A stretch of 64,000 nt of DNA from Meloidogyne chitwoodi (lineage: Eukaryota > Nematoda > Chromadorea > Rhabditida > Meloidogynidae). The notes beneath the pieces are model-generated. The model saw nothing but the letters and a program-made list of their open reading frames with translations. It did no database searches and was not told the DNA's origin. The first letter of the stretch is position 1; every line of letters begins with the position of its first letter. Location of the stretch: contig JACZZP010000004.1 of assembly GCA_015183035.1 (NCBI GenBank), positions 682,001-746,000 of the forward strand, in the 5' to 3' direction. This document shows, one piece after another, positions 33,512 through 47,727 of the stretch. The position numbers and the translations under genes were made by a program.

Positions 33512-35886
33512 ATGTTAAACAACACTGACTATTTGTTTTCAACAAGTGATAAATTATCATGTTTGATACTTATAATGTGTAATATTTTTTTGCTAATATT
33601 AATACGTCCACTATATAAATTTTCAAAAGAAAAGATTCCACTCTTGATTTTGTTTAGTAAGGTACTATGTTAAATATTTAAAAAATTTATTCAACCTAAG
33701 CACAGTTTAATGTTTCAAGTCATTCATTCATCCATCTCTCTTTATATAAATTATAAAGGGTGACCACGAACACCTTTCATTCTTATTTACTATTTACTAG
33801 TTCTTATTTTAGTAACTTCTTTTTTTACTTCAATAAATTTTGAATAAAGTTTTGATAAAATAAGTCGTCCGAAAACTTTTAAGTCAACCTATTACTTTAT
33901 GATACTTGATAAAAGTTGCTGGCTTCTTGGGATTGCAAAAATAAATAAAACAAATTTTTAAATATTATTAAATTTAAGTCTTGTATTAACATCATGAGTA
34001 CGTCCATTATGATTATACAATGCGTAAATAATCATCTACTTTTTTTTGTACAGCAACAATTTAAACAATTTATATTTACATACATTATACAAATTATTTA
34101 CACATTTGGATTAAATGCATCATATTTACATATGGCTGTTTTGGCATTAAATCGTTTTCATGCCGTCTTCTTTATTTTTAGTTATCAGAATATATGGAAC
34201 AAAAGGTATACTTTTTTGTTTATTGGGATATTTGTTCTTTCCTTCTTGTTGTATCTTAAGTTTCCTACTTAAGTACAACAGGGGTGTGTCCGAGGTTTAC
34301 TGAAGAGTAGACGAGCAATAAGCAAACAGTTTATCACGTTGAAATATAGTTGTAGGCGAAGGTTGGGAAGTTGGAGATTGAGTCGAGATCGGATGATCGG
34401 ATCTGGACTGGTTATTTCTTGGTGCTTATATAGTCTATTGACTAGACCGTTAAAGTGTCTATAAAAGACCACTAATCATATACAACACTTCTACAGTTTA
34501 TTTTATTATTTTAATTACAGCAGAAAAAGAAAGAATTAATATTTAAAAATTTAAATTTTTAACAGAAATATTAAATACATTATTTTTACTACATGTCTTC
34601 TTTCAGTAATTTATACATCCGTAACCTTTATACAAATCTTTACAGGAGTAACCACAGGGTAACAAGGAATAATTAAATAATAAATTTTTCAGCACTTTTT
34701 AAAAGTATTTGAAAGATAGTACCAAATTCGTACTTGTACAGCAAAGTACGAGTAAGGGCAAAATTAAAGTTCACAAACACTTTTTTCACTTATGCGACAA
34801 AAGCGTGCTATGAAAATTGGGCAGTGGAAAATTGGGCAGTGAAGAAACAGTACAAAAACTTGCAATAAAATACAAAAATACATTAAAAATACATAAAAAC
34901 ACAAATACATCAGTAACATAACATTTTTTAAGTGTTTTTGTATTTTTCTTGTCTTTTTAATGTATTTTTGTATTTTCTTAACAAGTTTTTGTACTGTTCC
35001 TTCACTGCCCAATTTTCTGGGAGCACTAAAAAGTCTGCAAGTTTAGTCCTTTATAATACTAGCGAGTAGGTTGCCCTACGGGCAAAACTTGCGGTCTTTT
35101 TGATAAAAAGTAAAAATTAACTTAATCTTTAAGCATTATTATGAGAGGTATATTTATGCCCGGAGATTTACCTCTTTTAATTCCATTTTGTATATCTGTA
35201 TTGATTTATTTGGCAGTTCTGACAAAATTTTGCTATGAATACAGTTTGTTATTTTAGACTTACTCATTAACTATCTGACTAGTATTTCCTTTTCTTATTC
35301 ACATAAAATTGTCAATAGACATAAAGGCAGCAGAGCCCGGTAAGTCAGGTCACGAACGAAACTCGGTCACACTAACACTTTTGACAATTATTTCAATTGA
35401 CCATTTATATGTGAATAGGAAAAGATAATCAGAGTTAAATTTACAATTATTTATTTACTAATTTATTATTTCATTTATAAAGTAATTTTAAAAAATACTC
35501 AACCATCTGGAAACGAAAATACAGCAAAAGGACGTATTATTATTTTTGTTGTATGCTTGTTTAGCATTGCTCCCTGCCCTATGTTAATTGGATTATATTA
35601 TTTATTTACTATTTATAGAGGATATGCGACAAATTCAAAAGAAGACCAATCGACTTTATTTATAATTATTTTTACCATTTTTAATGCTAATTATACACTC
35701 ATGCATTGCATTGAAGAACTTTGTTTAGTTATAATTTCAAAAGATTTGCGCAAATTAATTAAAAACCAATTTAAAAAAAATATTCAAACTAATATTGTAA
35801 CACCACCTATTTTTGTTTTAAATAATTCACAAAATGTTAGAATTCGTCAAATTAGTGTACAACGAAATAATTTGTTAAATAATTGA
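33512..35886 (+). CDS. Srv/Srg-like serpentine chemoreceptor, copy 4
   Basis: Copy of 423-2797 at +33,089. Exons: 33512-33661, 33979-34259, 35134-35243, 35483-35886. Open and in phase. Confidence 0.75.
34281..35101. mobile_element. Transposon nest in receptor intron 2, copy 4
   Basis: Copy of 1192-2012. Confidence 0.6.
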
Positions 35887-36342
35887 TTTTAGGATTGTTA
35901 ATAAATTCTTCCCTGAATGTCAAAATAAAGTAAATAATTTGTAAACATAATAGTGTTATAACGGATAACGGTTACCAATTTTTTAGGTATTATTGAAATA
36001 TCGATAACGGAAAATCGCGTTCTAAGCACAAAAATAGCAAATTGTCGTCATAGACTGCAAATTTAAATTAGGAATATATAGTGGACTAATATGTATTTGT
36101 TTTATACTAAACCAATAATAGGCAATAAACTGAAATTTTACCGTTGTAAAAGCAGAGCAGCCGAGTTAATTCCAGCTTTTGCTATAAAGTAACAATCGCT
36201 AAATAAAAAGAAAAGCTTTAATTTGCCTCAAATCATCTAAATTATTTCCAATCCATATCCATCCTATCGAATATTTATTTTAACTTTTTTATAGCCTTTT
36301 ATACATAAATATATTATATTTAATATTTTAACATGTAGAGTT

Positions 36343-36563
36343 CAGTGTTCTCCCGACCGAGTTTCGGTCATGACCAAAAATGACTTGACCTGACCTGACC
36401 GAAATTTTTGGTCAGTTCAGATCATTTTTATGACCGAAAAATGTCGGTCAGTAATGTTTTGGTCATTTTCTACGTTATAAAAGTGAAACCTGACCGAAAT
36501 TGCGGTCATGGTCAGGTTAGATCATTTTTGATGACCGGGAAAAGGCCGGTCAGGAGAACACTG
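36343..36563. mobile_element. hAT-type MITE, copy 4
   Basis: Copy of 3254-3474 with the same GTAGAGTT target duplication. Confidence 0.9.
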
Positions 36564-37058
36564 GTAGAGTTCAATTAATTACATTTAGAAAAATTATAAA
36601 ATAATTTTTTTATATTTTTTATTTTCCATTTAGAGCTACATCGGTACAAAAATATATCGAAAATCGTATACAAAATTAACGAAAATCGAAAATAAAAAAA
36701 CCTTAATAATAGAAAGTCGGAAAAATTTATAAAAAGATATTGATACTTTCGCATAGTGAATTAATAAAAATTGTATTACTCTAATAATTATCGTCTAAAT
36801 TTTTTAATATTTTGCTCTATATATCTTTTATTTAGATTATTAGTTTATAACAACTAATTTGAGATATAAAATAGTTCATAAAAAATAGTGAATTTATAAA
36901 TTTTAGAAATTCATTGTTTAGCAAAAATTAAAAAGAAAAATTATTTTTTTATTTAAATAAATAGGAAATGTGAAGCATTTTCAGTGGTTTAATGAAAATA
37001 CAATTAAAAAAATTTTTTTTTATATTTAAATTTTATAAAATAATAAAAAAATTATAAT

Positions 37059-38921
37059 TCACCAAGCTTGTTTTGTTTGTATTTTATTCTTTTGATTTGA
37101 AGGTAATGTTCCCTCTAACTGATTTAATTTATTATGTTCATATTTAACAAAAGGAGATGTTCCACCAATTCCAGTCGTTGAAGCTTTTTTATTACAGAAA
37201 CGATTTAAAGCTGTTTTATAGTCAGTACTAAATTTACTTTTAATATAATTTTAATTTATTTATTTATTTACCTAAAAATGTACAAAACAGGTAAATTACA
37301 AGAAATTACAAAATTACTGATACATCCAAGTATTGAAGTTATATAAAATATTTGGATATCATTAAATGAAAAAATAGGCAAAGTAAAATGAACAAATGAA
37401 TTTAACATCCATCTTTATTAATTATAAAATTATTAATTTTTTATTTATAATTACCCAGTAAGAACCATTGTCATAATAACTGATAAAGATTTAAACACTT
37501 TTTTAGTGTAATTTTCGACTTCTAAAATTTAATTTAAAATTTTTTTAAATTTATTATTTAAATTAAGTACGATTATTATTTGTAGATCTCCATTTAAGAA
37601 TTACCCAAATAAAAATATAATTTAATGTTGAAAATAAAATTAAAATTAAATTGTTACGAAAACTCTGAAAAATATTTATATTTAAAAAAAATTAAATATT
37701 TAGTTAAACCATTTGACCCAAATCTTTTTGATAACAATCAGGAAGTGAACAAATAACTTGACTAAAAAATAATAAAAAAATATTTTTAAAATAATATAAT
37801 TACGTTTTTGGTATAGAAATACATATTTGCCAACATAACCAAAGAATATAAAATGAATAAATTGTTGAAATTAAAATTGAAAAATAAACAATTAAACGTG
37901 AATTTTTGTTAACAGAAAAACTATAAAAATAAATTTAAGTTTAATTTAATTAAAAAATAATAATAATATTTATAAAAATAGTTTACTCTGTCAAATGCAA
38001 TAAAACAATTAAAATATTATTAGACAATTTTTCGAATTAATTTTTAATTTAATAAATTCTTATTTTTTAAAATAATATTTGTTTAGTTAAATATGATTAA
38101 TTGGAATCAACTTTATATTGTGATAGACTAATTATTATATAATTAGATAATCGCCAATATAGCTATATCTATAATGGTGATTTTTCTGTTTTTAAATCCA
38201 AACTTTCAATTATTTAATATTTTAATTTTTAAAATATATATTCCTACATAAATAATTTTTTATAAAAACAAACGTAATTGGAAAAAGAACAGACAGAAGA
38301 CGATCAAATCCAATAAAAAATGTTCCACATAAACTCATAGTTATAGATAAAATTGAATAAATCATTAAATAAAAACAAATATCCAAATTAATAAAATTAA
38401 TACCAGTTAAAACAATATACATTGAAATTGAATTACTTGTTTGATAAATTGAAGTAAATAAAGCATCTATAGCTATTAAATAATTACAGCTACTATTTAA
38501 TGATCTGAGAGAGAGAGAGAGAGAAAATAAATATTATAATTAAAGTTTAAGTGTCTTAAAACTTAAAAAACTATAAACTTAAAATATCACACAAATATTT
38601 TGAGGATTAAATATCTGACCTAACTCCCATATTCTGACCAATTCCTCATATTTTTAAAAAACACTTAAGGGAATATATTCACTTTGATTTATATAAATAT
38701 TAATTAATTTACTTGTCTTTAATAGTTATCCAAAATAATAAAAAATTAAATAAAGATCCAATAATAGAAATTGACCAACGAATTCCAACAAATATTATTA
38801 AAATTAAAGAAGGTCCAGAATTTGAATAAATATCATAAAGAGTTATTGTTGGTAATTTATTATTATTTATAGGTGATTGTAATGTTGAAGATAATATTGA
38901 AGTATTATCATTTAAAGACAT
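37059..38921 (-). CDS. Srsx-family serpentine chemoreceptor, copy 3
   Basis: Exons in order of translation: 38713-38921, 38274-38504, 37804-37920, 37710-37761, 37571-37664, 37455-37521, 37272-37412, 37059-37236. It has the common NLILIL version of TM5, unlike its positional equivalent at 3970-5832. Intact at 362 residues. Confidence 0.87.
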
Positions 38922-38941
38922 TTTAATTAATTTATAAAATT

Positions 38942-40054
38942 TATTTTTAAAAATTTTAGATTATATTTTTTGTTTACAAAAAAATCTCATTTAATATCTA
39001 GTTAATCTCACAAAAATGTTACTTTTTAATATAAAATTTAAATACCTATTAAGCTTTTTAACTCTTATTTAAATACCTAATTACTTTTATATTAAACTAT
39101 TTAAATTATTAATTAAAATAATAATTATTTTATACAATTTAAAAATATTTTTTTTAATTTTCAATATATTGCTAAGTAAAGAATTGTTACGTGATAATAT
39201 TTTTCTCATTTAATCTTAATTTTCTACTTCAAACGTATTTTTTTAAACATTTTTAATAATTTATATCATTAAATGTTTACATTGAAATGACCACATTTGT
39301 ATTAATTAATTAATTTAAATATTTTTTTTTAAAGTTTGATTCTGGTACAACCAAAACTTGTAACAGGCCAACACGAACTAATTGTTTTTCTTCTATTCTA
39401 ATAATATATTTTAGAGTTTATATAATATTTAAATTTAAAAAATATAAAAAACAGTCACAAACTATAAACGTGACAATTTCCTCCATCGCCTTGTAATTCA
39501 TAAAAGATTATTCGGAAACAATAAAAATTTATTTAAACAAAAAATATGACGCTTTTGAATCTAAAAAAGTAAAAATAAAAATTAATTATTTCTTTAATTT
39601 ATTTTTCTTTAAATTATTAAAAAAAAATATTTTTTAATTTTAAATTAAGAATAAATATTTAAATTTATTGCAAAATAATGTATTAATATTTTATTGTTTA
39701 ACTTTTTTTGTTTAAAATAAATAATTATTTAAATATAAAAAATTATTTTAAGGTTTAATTTTATTAAGAATTATATAAACTGCAAATCTTAAAAAATTTA
39801 TCTTTGCGTGTTAAAAAATTTTTCTAAAAATTATTTATTATTTTAAAGAAAATCTAAACAAAAATATATAAAATAATTATTTTAAAATAATAGTGTTATA
39901 ATATTATATTACATTTTTTATTCTGATATTTAATTTGTGTGAGTTTATTAAGTAATATTCTTATTTTGTTACATTTAGAAAAAATTAAAAAAATTAATAT
40001 TAAATTAACAGGTATTGCACTATCATTCAAAACAATAAAAAAATTCTTGAAAAT
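38942..40054. promoter_or_regulatory. Spacer S2 between divergent Srsx genes
   Basis: Copy of 5853-6965 in the same orientation, not the reverse complement. This orientation argues against simple fold-back amplification. Confidence 0.6.
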
Positions 40055-40074
40055 AATTTTATAAATTAATTAAA

Positions 40075-41937
40075 ATGTCTTTAAATGATAATACTTCAAT
40101 ATTATCTTCAACATTACAATCACCTATAAATAATAATAAATTACCAACAATAACTCTTTATGATATTTATTCAAATTCTGGACCTTCTTTAATTTTAATA
40201 ATATTTGTTGGAATTCGTTGGTCAATTTCTATTATTGGATCTTTATTTAATTTTTTATTATTTTGGATAACTATTAAAGACAAGTAAATTAATTAATATT
40301 TATATAAATCAAAGTGAATATATTCCCTTAAGTGTTTTTTAAAAATATGAGGAATTGGTCAGAATATGGGAGTTAGGTCAGATATTTAATCCTCAAAATA
40401 TTTGTGTGATATTTTAAGTTTATAGTTTTTTAAGTTTTAAGACACTTAAACTTTAATTATAATATTTATTTTCTCTCTCTCTCTCTCTCAGATCATTAAA
40501 TAGTAGCTGTAATTATTTAATAGCTATAGATGCTTTATTTACTTCAATTTATCAAACAAGTAATTCAATTTCAATGTATATTGTTTTAACTGGTATTAAT
40601 TTTATTAATTTGGATATTTGTTTTTATTTAATGATTTATTCAATTTTATCTATAACTATGAGTTTATGTGGAACATTTTTTATTGGATTTGATCGTCTTC
40701 TGTCTGTTCTTTTTCCAATTACGTTTGTTTTTATAAAAAATTATTTATGTAGGAATATATATTTTAAAAATTAAAATATTAAATAATTGAAAGTTTGGAT
40801 TTAAAAACAGAAAAATCACCATTATAGATATAGCTATATTGGCGATTATCTAATTATATAATAATTAGTCTATCACAATATAAAGTTGATTCCAATTAAT
40901 CATATTTAACTAAACAAATATTATTTTAAAAAATAAGAATTTATTAAATTAAAAATTAATTCGAAAAATTGTCTAATAATATTTTAATTGTTTTATTGCA
41001 TTTGACAGAGTAAACTATTTTTATAAATATTATTATTATTTTTTAATTAAATTAAACTTAAATTTATTTTTATAGTTTTTCTGTTAACAAAAATTCACGT
41101 TTAATTGTTTATTTTTCAATTTTAATTTCAACAATTTATTCATTTTATATTCTTTGGTTATGTTGGCAAATATGTATTTCTATACCAAAAACGTAATTAT
41201 ATTATTTTAAAAATATTTTTTTATTATTTTTTAGTCAAGTTATTTGTTCACTTCCTGATTGTTATCAAAAAGATTTGGGTCAAATGGTTTAACTAAATAT
41301 TTAATTTTTTTTAAATATAAATATTTTTCAGAGTTTTCGTAACAATTTAATTTTAATTTTATTTTCAACATTAAATTATATTTTTATTTGGGTAATTCTT
41401 AAATGGAGATCTACAAATAATAATCGTACTTAATTTAAATAATAAATTTAAAAAAATTTTAAATTAAATTTTAGAAGTCGAAAATTACACTAAAAAAGTG
41501 TTTAAATCTTTATCAGTTATTATGACAATGGTTCTTACTGGGTAATTATAAATAAAAAATTAATAATTTTATAATTAATAAAGATGGATGTTAAATTCAT
41601 TTGTTCATTTTACTTTGCCTATTTTTTCATTTAATGATATCCAAATATTTTATATAACTTCAATACTTGGATGTATCAGTAATTTTGTAATTTCTTGTAA
41701 TTTACCTGTTTTGTACATTTTTAGGTAAATAAATAAATAAATTAAAATTATATTAAAAGTAAATTTAGTACTGACTATAAAACAGCTTTAAATCGTTTCT
41801 GTAATAAAAAAGCTTCAACGACTGGAATTGGTGGAACATCTCCTTTTGTTAAATATGAACATAATAAATTAAATCAGTTAGAGGGAACATTACCTTCAAA
41901 TCAAAAGAATAAAATACAAACAAAACAAGCTTGGTGA
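40075..41937 (+). CDS. Srsx-family serpentine chemoreceptor, copy 4
   Basis: Copy of 6986-8848. Exons: 40075-40283, 40492-40722, 41076-41192, 41235-41286, 41332-41425, 41475-41541, 41584-41724, 41760-41937. Intact. Confidence 0.87.
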
Positions 41938-42432
41938 ATTATAATTTTTTTATTATTTTATAAAATTTAAATATAAAAAAAAATTTTTTTAATTGTATTT
42001 TCATTAAACCACTGAAAATGCTTCACATTTCCTATTTATTTAAATAAAAAAATAATTTTTCTTTTTAATTTTTGCTAAACAATGAATTTCTAAAATTTAT
42101 AAATTCACTATTTTTTATGAACTATTTTATATCTCAAATTAGTTGTTATAAACTAATAATCTAAATAAAAGATATATAGAGCAAAATATTAAAAAATTTA
42201 GACGATAATTATTAGAGTAATACAATTTTTATTAATTCACTATGCGAAAGTATCAATATCTTTTTATAAATTTTTCCGACTTTCTATTATTAAGGTTTTT
42301 TTATTTTCGATTTTCGTTAATTTTGTATACGATTTTCGATATATTTTTGTACCGATGTAGCTCTAAATGGAAAATAAAAAATATAAAAAAATTATTTTAT
42401 AATTTTTCTAAATGTAATTAATTGAACTCTAC

Positions 42433-42653
42433 CAGTGTTCTCCTGACCGGCCTTTTCCCGGTCATCAAAAATGATCTAACCTGACCATGACCGCAATTTC
42501 GGTCAGGTTTCACTTTTATAACGTAGAAAATGACCAAAACATTACTGACCGACATTTTTCGGTCATAAAAATGATCTGAACTGACCAAAAATTTCGGTCA
42601 GGTCAGGTCAAGTCATTTTTGGTCATGACCGAAACTCGGTCGGGAGAACACTG
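42433..42653. mobile_element. hAT-type MITE, copy 5
   Basis: Copy of 9344-9564. Confidence 0.9.
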
Positions 42654-43109
42654 AACTCTACATGTTAAAATATTAAATATAATATATTTATGTATAAAAG
42701 GCTATAAAAAAGTTAAAATAAATATTCGATAGGATGGATATGGATTGGAAATAATTTAGATGATTTGAGGCAAATTAAAGCTTTTCTTTTTATTTAGCGA
42801 TTGTTACTTTATAGCAAAAGCTGGAATTAACTCGGCTGCTCTGCTTTTACAACGGTAAAATTTCAGTTTATTGCCTATTATTGGTTTAGTATAAAACAAA
42901 TACATATTAGTCCACTATATATTCCTAATTTAAATTTGCAGTCTATGACGACAATTTGCTATTTTTGTGCTTAGAACGCGATTTTCCGTTATCGATATTT
43001 CAATAATACCTAAAAAATTGGTAACCGTTATCCGTTATAACACTATTATGTTTACAAATTATTTACTTTATTTTGACATTCAGGGAAGAATTTATTAACA
43101 ATCCTAAAA

Positions 43110-45484
43110 TCAATTATTTAACAAATTATTTCGTTGTACACTAATTTGACGAATTCTAACATTTTGTGAATTATTTAAAACAAAAATAGGTGGTGTTACA
43201 ATATTAGTTTGAATATTTTTTTTAAATTGGTTTTTAATTAATTTGCGCAAATCTTTTGAAATTATAACTAAACAAAGTTCTTCAATGCAATGCATGAGTG
43301 TATAATTAGCATTAAAAATGGTAAAAATAATTATAAATAAAGTCGATTGGTCTTCTTTTGAATTTGTCGCATATCCTCTATAAATAGTAAATAAATAATA
43401 TAATCCAATTAACATAGGGCAGGGAGCAATGCTAAACAAGCATACAACAAAAATAATAATACGTCCTTTTGCTGTATTTTCGTTTCCAGATGGTTGAGTA
43501 TTTTTTAAAATTACTTTATAAATGAAATAATAAATTAGTAAATAAATAATTGTAAATTTAACTCTGATTATCTTTTCCTATTCACATATAAATGGTCAAT
43601 TGAAATAATTGTCAAAAGTGTTAGTGTGACCGAGTTTCGTTCGTGACCTGACTTACCGGGCTCTGCTGCCTTTATGTCTATTGACAATTTTATGTGAATA
43701 AGAAAAGGAAATACTAGTCAGATAGTTAATGAGTAAGTCTAAAATAACAAACTGTATTCATAGCAAAATTTTGTCAGAACTGCCAAATAAATCAATACAG
43801 ATATACAAAATGGAATTAAAAGAGGTAAATCTCCGGGCATAAATATACCTCTCATAATAATGCTTAAAGATTAAGTTAATTTTTACTTTTTATCAAAAAG
43901 ACCGCAAGTTTTGCCCGTAGGGCAACCTACTCGCTAGTATTATAAAGGACTAAACTTGCAGACTTTTTAGTGCTCCCAGAAAATTGGGCAGTGAAGGAAC
44001 AGTACAAAAACTTGTTAAGAAAATACAAAAATACATTAAAAAGACAAGAAAAATACAAAAACACTTAAAAAATGTTATGTTACTGATGTATTTGTGTTTT
44101 TATGTATTTTTAATGTATTTTTGTATTTTATTGCAAGTTTTTGTACTGTTTCTTCACTGCCCAATTTTCCACTGCCCAATTTTCATAGCACGCTTTTGTC
44201 GCATAAGTGAAAAAAGTGTTTGTGAACTTTAATTTTGCCCTTACTCGTACTTTGCTGTACAAGTACGAATTTGGTACTATCTTTCAAATACTTTTAAAAA
44301 GTGCTGAAAAATTTATTATTTAATTATTCCTTGTTACCCTGTGGTTACTCCTGTAAAGATTTGTATAAAGGTTACGGATGTATAAATTACTGAAAGAAGA
44401 CATGTAGTAAAAATAATGTATTTAATATTTCTGTTAAAAATTTAAATTTTTAAATATTAATTCTTTCTTTTTCTGCTGTAATTAAAATAATAAAATAAAC
44501 TGTAGAAGTGTTGTATATGATTAGTGGTCTTTTATAGACACTTTAACGGTCTAGTCAATAGACTATATAAGCACCAAGAAATAACCAGTCCAGATCCGAT
44601 CATCCGATCTCGACTCAATCTCCAACTTCCCAACCTTCGCCTACAACTATATTTCAACGTGATAAACTGTTTGCTTATTGCTCGTCTACTCTTCAGTAAA
44701 CCTCGGACACACCCCTGTTGTACTTAAGTAGGAAACTTAAGATACAACAAGAAGGAAAGAACAAATATCCCAATAAACAAAAAAGTATACCTTTTGTTCC
44801 ATATATTCTGATAACTAAAAATAAAGAAGACGGCATGAAAACGATTTAATGCCAAAACAGCCATATGTAAATATGATGCATTTAATCCAAATGTGTAAAT
44901 AATTTGTATAATGTATGTAAATATAAATTGTTTAAATTGTTGCTGTACAAAAAAAAGTAGATGATTATTTACGCATTGTATAATCATAATGGACGTACTC
45001 ATGATGTTAATACAAGACTTAAATTTAATAATATTTAAAAATTTGTTTTATTTATTTTTGCAATCCCAAGAAGCCAGCAACTTTTATCAAGTATCATAAA
45101 GTAATAGGTTGACTTAAAAGTTTTCGGACGACTTATTTTATCAAAACTTTATTCAAAATTTATTGAAGTAAAAAAAGAAGTTACTAAAATAAGAACTAGT
45201 AAATAGTAAATAAGAATGAAAGGTGTTCGTGGTCACCCTTTATAATTTATATAAAGAGAGATGGATGAATGAATGACTTGAAACATTAAACTGTGCTTAG
45301 GTTGAATAAATTTTTTAAATATTTAACATAGTACCTTACTAAACAAAATCAAGAGTGGAATCTTTTCTTTTGAAAATTTATATAGTGGACGTATTAATAT
45401 TAGCAAAAAAATATTACACATTATAAGTATCAAACATGATAATTTATCACTTGTTGAAAACAAATAGTCAGTGTTGTTTAACAT
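43110..45484 (-). CDS. Srv/Srg-like serpentine chemoreceptor, copy 5
   Basis: Copy of 10021-12395. Exons in order of translation: 45335-45484, 44737-45017, 43753-43862, 43110-43513. Confidence 0.75.
43895..44715. mobile_element. Transposon nest in receptor intron 2, copy 5
   Basis: Copy of 10806-11626. Confidence 0.6.
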
Positions 45485-46212
45485 TTTAAATATTCTTTAA
45501 TTGGAAGAATTTTTAACTGAAAAATTACAAAAAAATGTTTTAAAAATCACTCATAAGTTGATGAACGTTTTCTTCACATTATTTTGTAATTTTTGTTAAT
45601 CCCAATCAACTTCCCCTATTCTCTTCTTTTGTAAGTGCTTTGCTTAATAGATTTATAATATATCCATTCAGCAATTTTATCCAATTTATAATGTTAAGTA
45701 CTCGCGACAAAATGGGTGGTGCTGTAAAGAAAGAATATCTAGAAATAATTTAAAATATTTATATACATAATACTTTTGTCCAAATTTATTTTAACTAGTT
45801 TTTCCTAATTAAAAATAAATATTTGTATTTACAAAATATACCACACAGAAGATTTAATTATTTAATACCACCCAGGCTAATGAATTTTTTTTTTAAATTT
45901 TAATACTGGAAAAAAATAATGACGACAGTAATTTTTAATAAATAAATACCTAATTATATTATTAGGCCTGATTGAATAATATTATCGATATAACCATCCA
46001 AAGAAAGAGCTTAATAATCTTAAAAAAATAATTTATTAAAAAATTAAAAATATTATTTACAAAAATTCCCATGTTTTCAAATAAACAATAAATTGTTTTT
46101 GCAGTGTGAGAGTTACTTTTACCAATAAAAATACTATAAATAAAATTTTAATTTTTTGCATTAAAAAATAATAAAATGTTTAAAATCATATTTTTATTAA
46201 TTTAACAAATGT

Positions 46213-46541
46213 ATGAAATTAAATAGTGTGCTAAGAATATTAAAAAATGATTTTTATTGCCCAAAACATATTTAAAAAATACATACCAATCGATTTCTAC
46301 GTATCATCCTGAGTATGAATATTTATATAATAATTTATTAGCTGAAGCTAAGATTGATGAGTTTATGAGTATTGGTCTAGTAAAAAACACCCAAAATAGA
46401 AAAGTCAGGGTGTGTTGCCTAAATCTTGCTGATTCAATTCCCAAAAATCGCGGATCTGCAGGATCAAATAGTTGGCCTGATGTGACAGAAGCTGTTTCTG
46501 TTAGAAGTCTTTTATTTTGTTTTATGCATCCTAGGCATTAA
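46213..46541 (+). pseudogene. Conserved open frame with apparent frameshift, copy 4
   Basis: Copy of 13124-13452 with the same break. Only 46 bp after its stop the module is cut and joined to satellite DNA. Confidence 0.35.
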
Positions 46542-46586
46542 ATTTTTTTTTAATTCGGAATAAGTAAAGGAATATCTTGAATTATT

Positions 46587-47505
46587 ATTGTACTTTAATA
46601 AATTTTTTCAAGTTTGCGAATTTATTCTAGTGGTCTAATATCGAGATTGTACTTTAATAAATTTTTTCAAGTGTGCGAATTTATTCTAGAGGTCTAATAT
46701 CGAGATTGTACTTTAATAAATTTTTTCAAGTGTGCGAATTTATTCTAGAGGTCTAATATCGAGATTGTACTTTAATAAATTTTTTCAAGTGTGCGAATTT
46801 ATTCTAGAGGTCTAATATCGAGATTGTACTTTAATAAATTTTTTCAAGTGTGCGAATTTATTCTAGAGGTCTAATATCGAGATTGTACTTTAATAAATTT
46901 TTTCAAGTGTGCGAATTTATTCTAGAGGTCTAATATCAAGATTGTACTTTAATAAATTTTTTCAAGTGTGCGAATTTATTCTAGAGGTCTAATATCGAGA
47001 TTGTACTTTAATAAATTTTTTCAAGTGTGCGAATTTATTCTAGAGGTCTAATATCGAGATTGTACTTTAATAAATTTTTTCAAGTGTGCGAATTTATTCT
47101 AGAGGTCTAATATCAAGATTGTACTTTAATAAATTTTTTCAAGTGTGCGAATTTATTCTAGAGGTCTAATATCGAGATTGTACTTTAATAAATTTTTTCA
47201 AGTGTGCGAATTTATTCTAGAGGTCTAATATCGAGATTGTACTTTAATAAATTTTTTCAAGTGTGCGAATTTATTCTAGAGGTCTAATATCGAGATTGTA
47301 CTTTAATAAATTTTTTCAAGTGTGCGAATTTATTCTAGAGGTCTAATATCGAGATTGTACTTTAATAAATTTTTTCAAGTGTGCGAATTTATTCTAGAGG
47401 TCTAATATCGAGATTGTACTTTAATAAATTTTTTCAAGTGTGCGAATTTATTCTAGTGGTCTAATATCGAGATTGTACTTTAATAAATTTTTTCAAGTTT
47501 GCGAA
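46587..47505 (-). repeat. 59-bp satellite array, third (about 15.6 units)
   Basis: Shortened array beginning mid-unit at a junction sharing one base (A, 46587) with the flank. Its CTTGAT marks, read in complement at 47115 and 46938, correspond exactly to 23972 and 24149 of the first array. The counterpart of 24326 is missing. The first unit at the junction carries CGCAAAC and CCACTAG variants. Confidence 0.96.
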
Positions 47506-47727
47506 TTTCAATTTCTTGTTGAAACATTTCAAGTGTTTCAATTTCTTGTTGATTCCTTTTTTAGATAAAAAACAGCAATAATTATGAACACCCAATTAGA
47601 ATTTTTATTAAATTAAAAGTTGAAAAATTTTTAGTTAAATTAATAGAATATAAAATTTTTAATTAAGATTTTTTCATCTAATTTTATTTATCTATTGACG
47701 AAAATTCATCAATTTAGCACAACAAAA

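Larger units (their letters stand above)
14275..38304. repeat. Palindrome 2: inverted arms around the satellite-flanked centre
   Basis: Position i pairs with 52579-i. The identical arms are 14275-23581 and 28998-38304 (9,307 bp). Inside them are inverted satellite arrays of unequal length and a unique centre at 26083-27170. The match ends on the left at the tandem-duplication junction, because the right side carries the intact Srsx gene there. Confidence 0.95.
32409..46587. repeat. Palindrome 3: inverted arms around spacer S2
   Basis: Position i pairs with 78996-i. Arms 32409-38941 and 40055-46587 (6,533 bp) flank spacer 38942-40054. The right arm stops at the satellite junction at 46587 while the left arm continues to the Cys-peptide and cellulase genes. 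Confidence 0.95.

Noticed and set aside
14275..38304. Simple breakage-fusion-bridge or fold-back of the whole left side
   Set aside because: Would place S2 in reverse complement of S1. It is in the same orientation.
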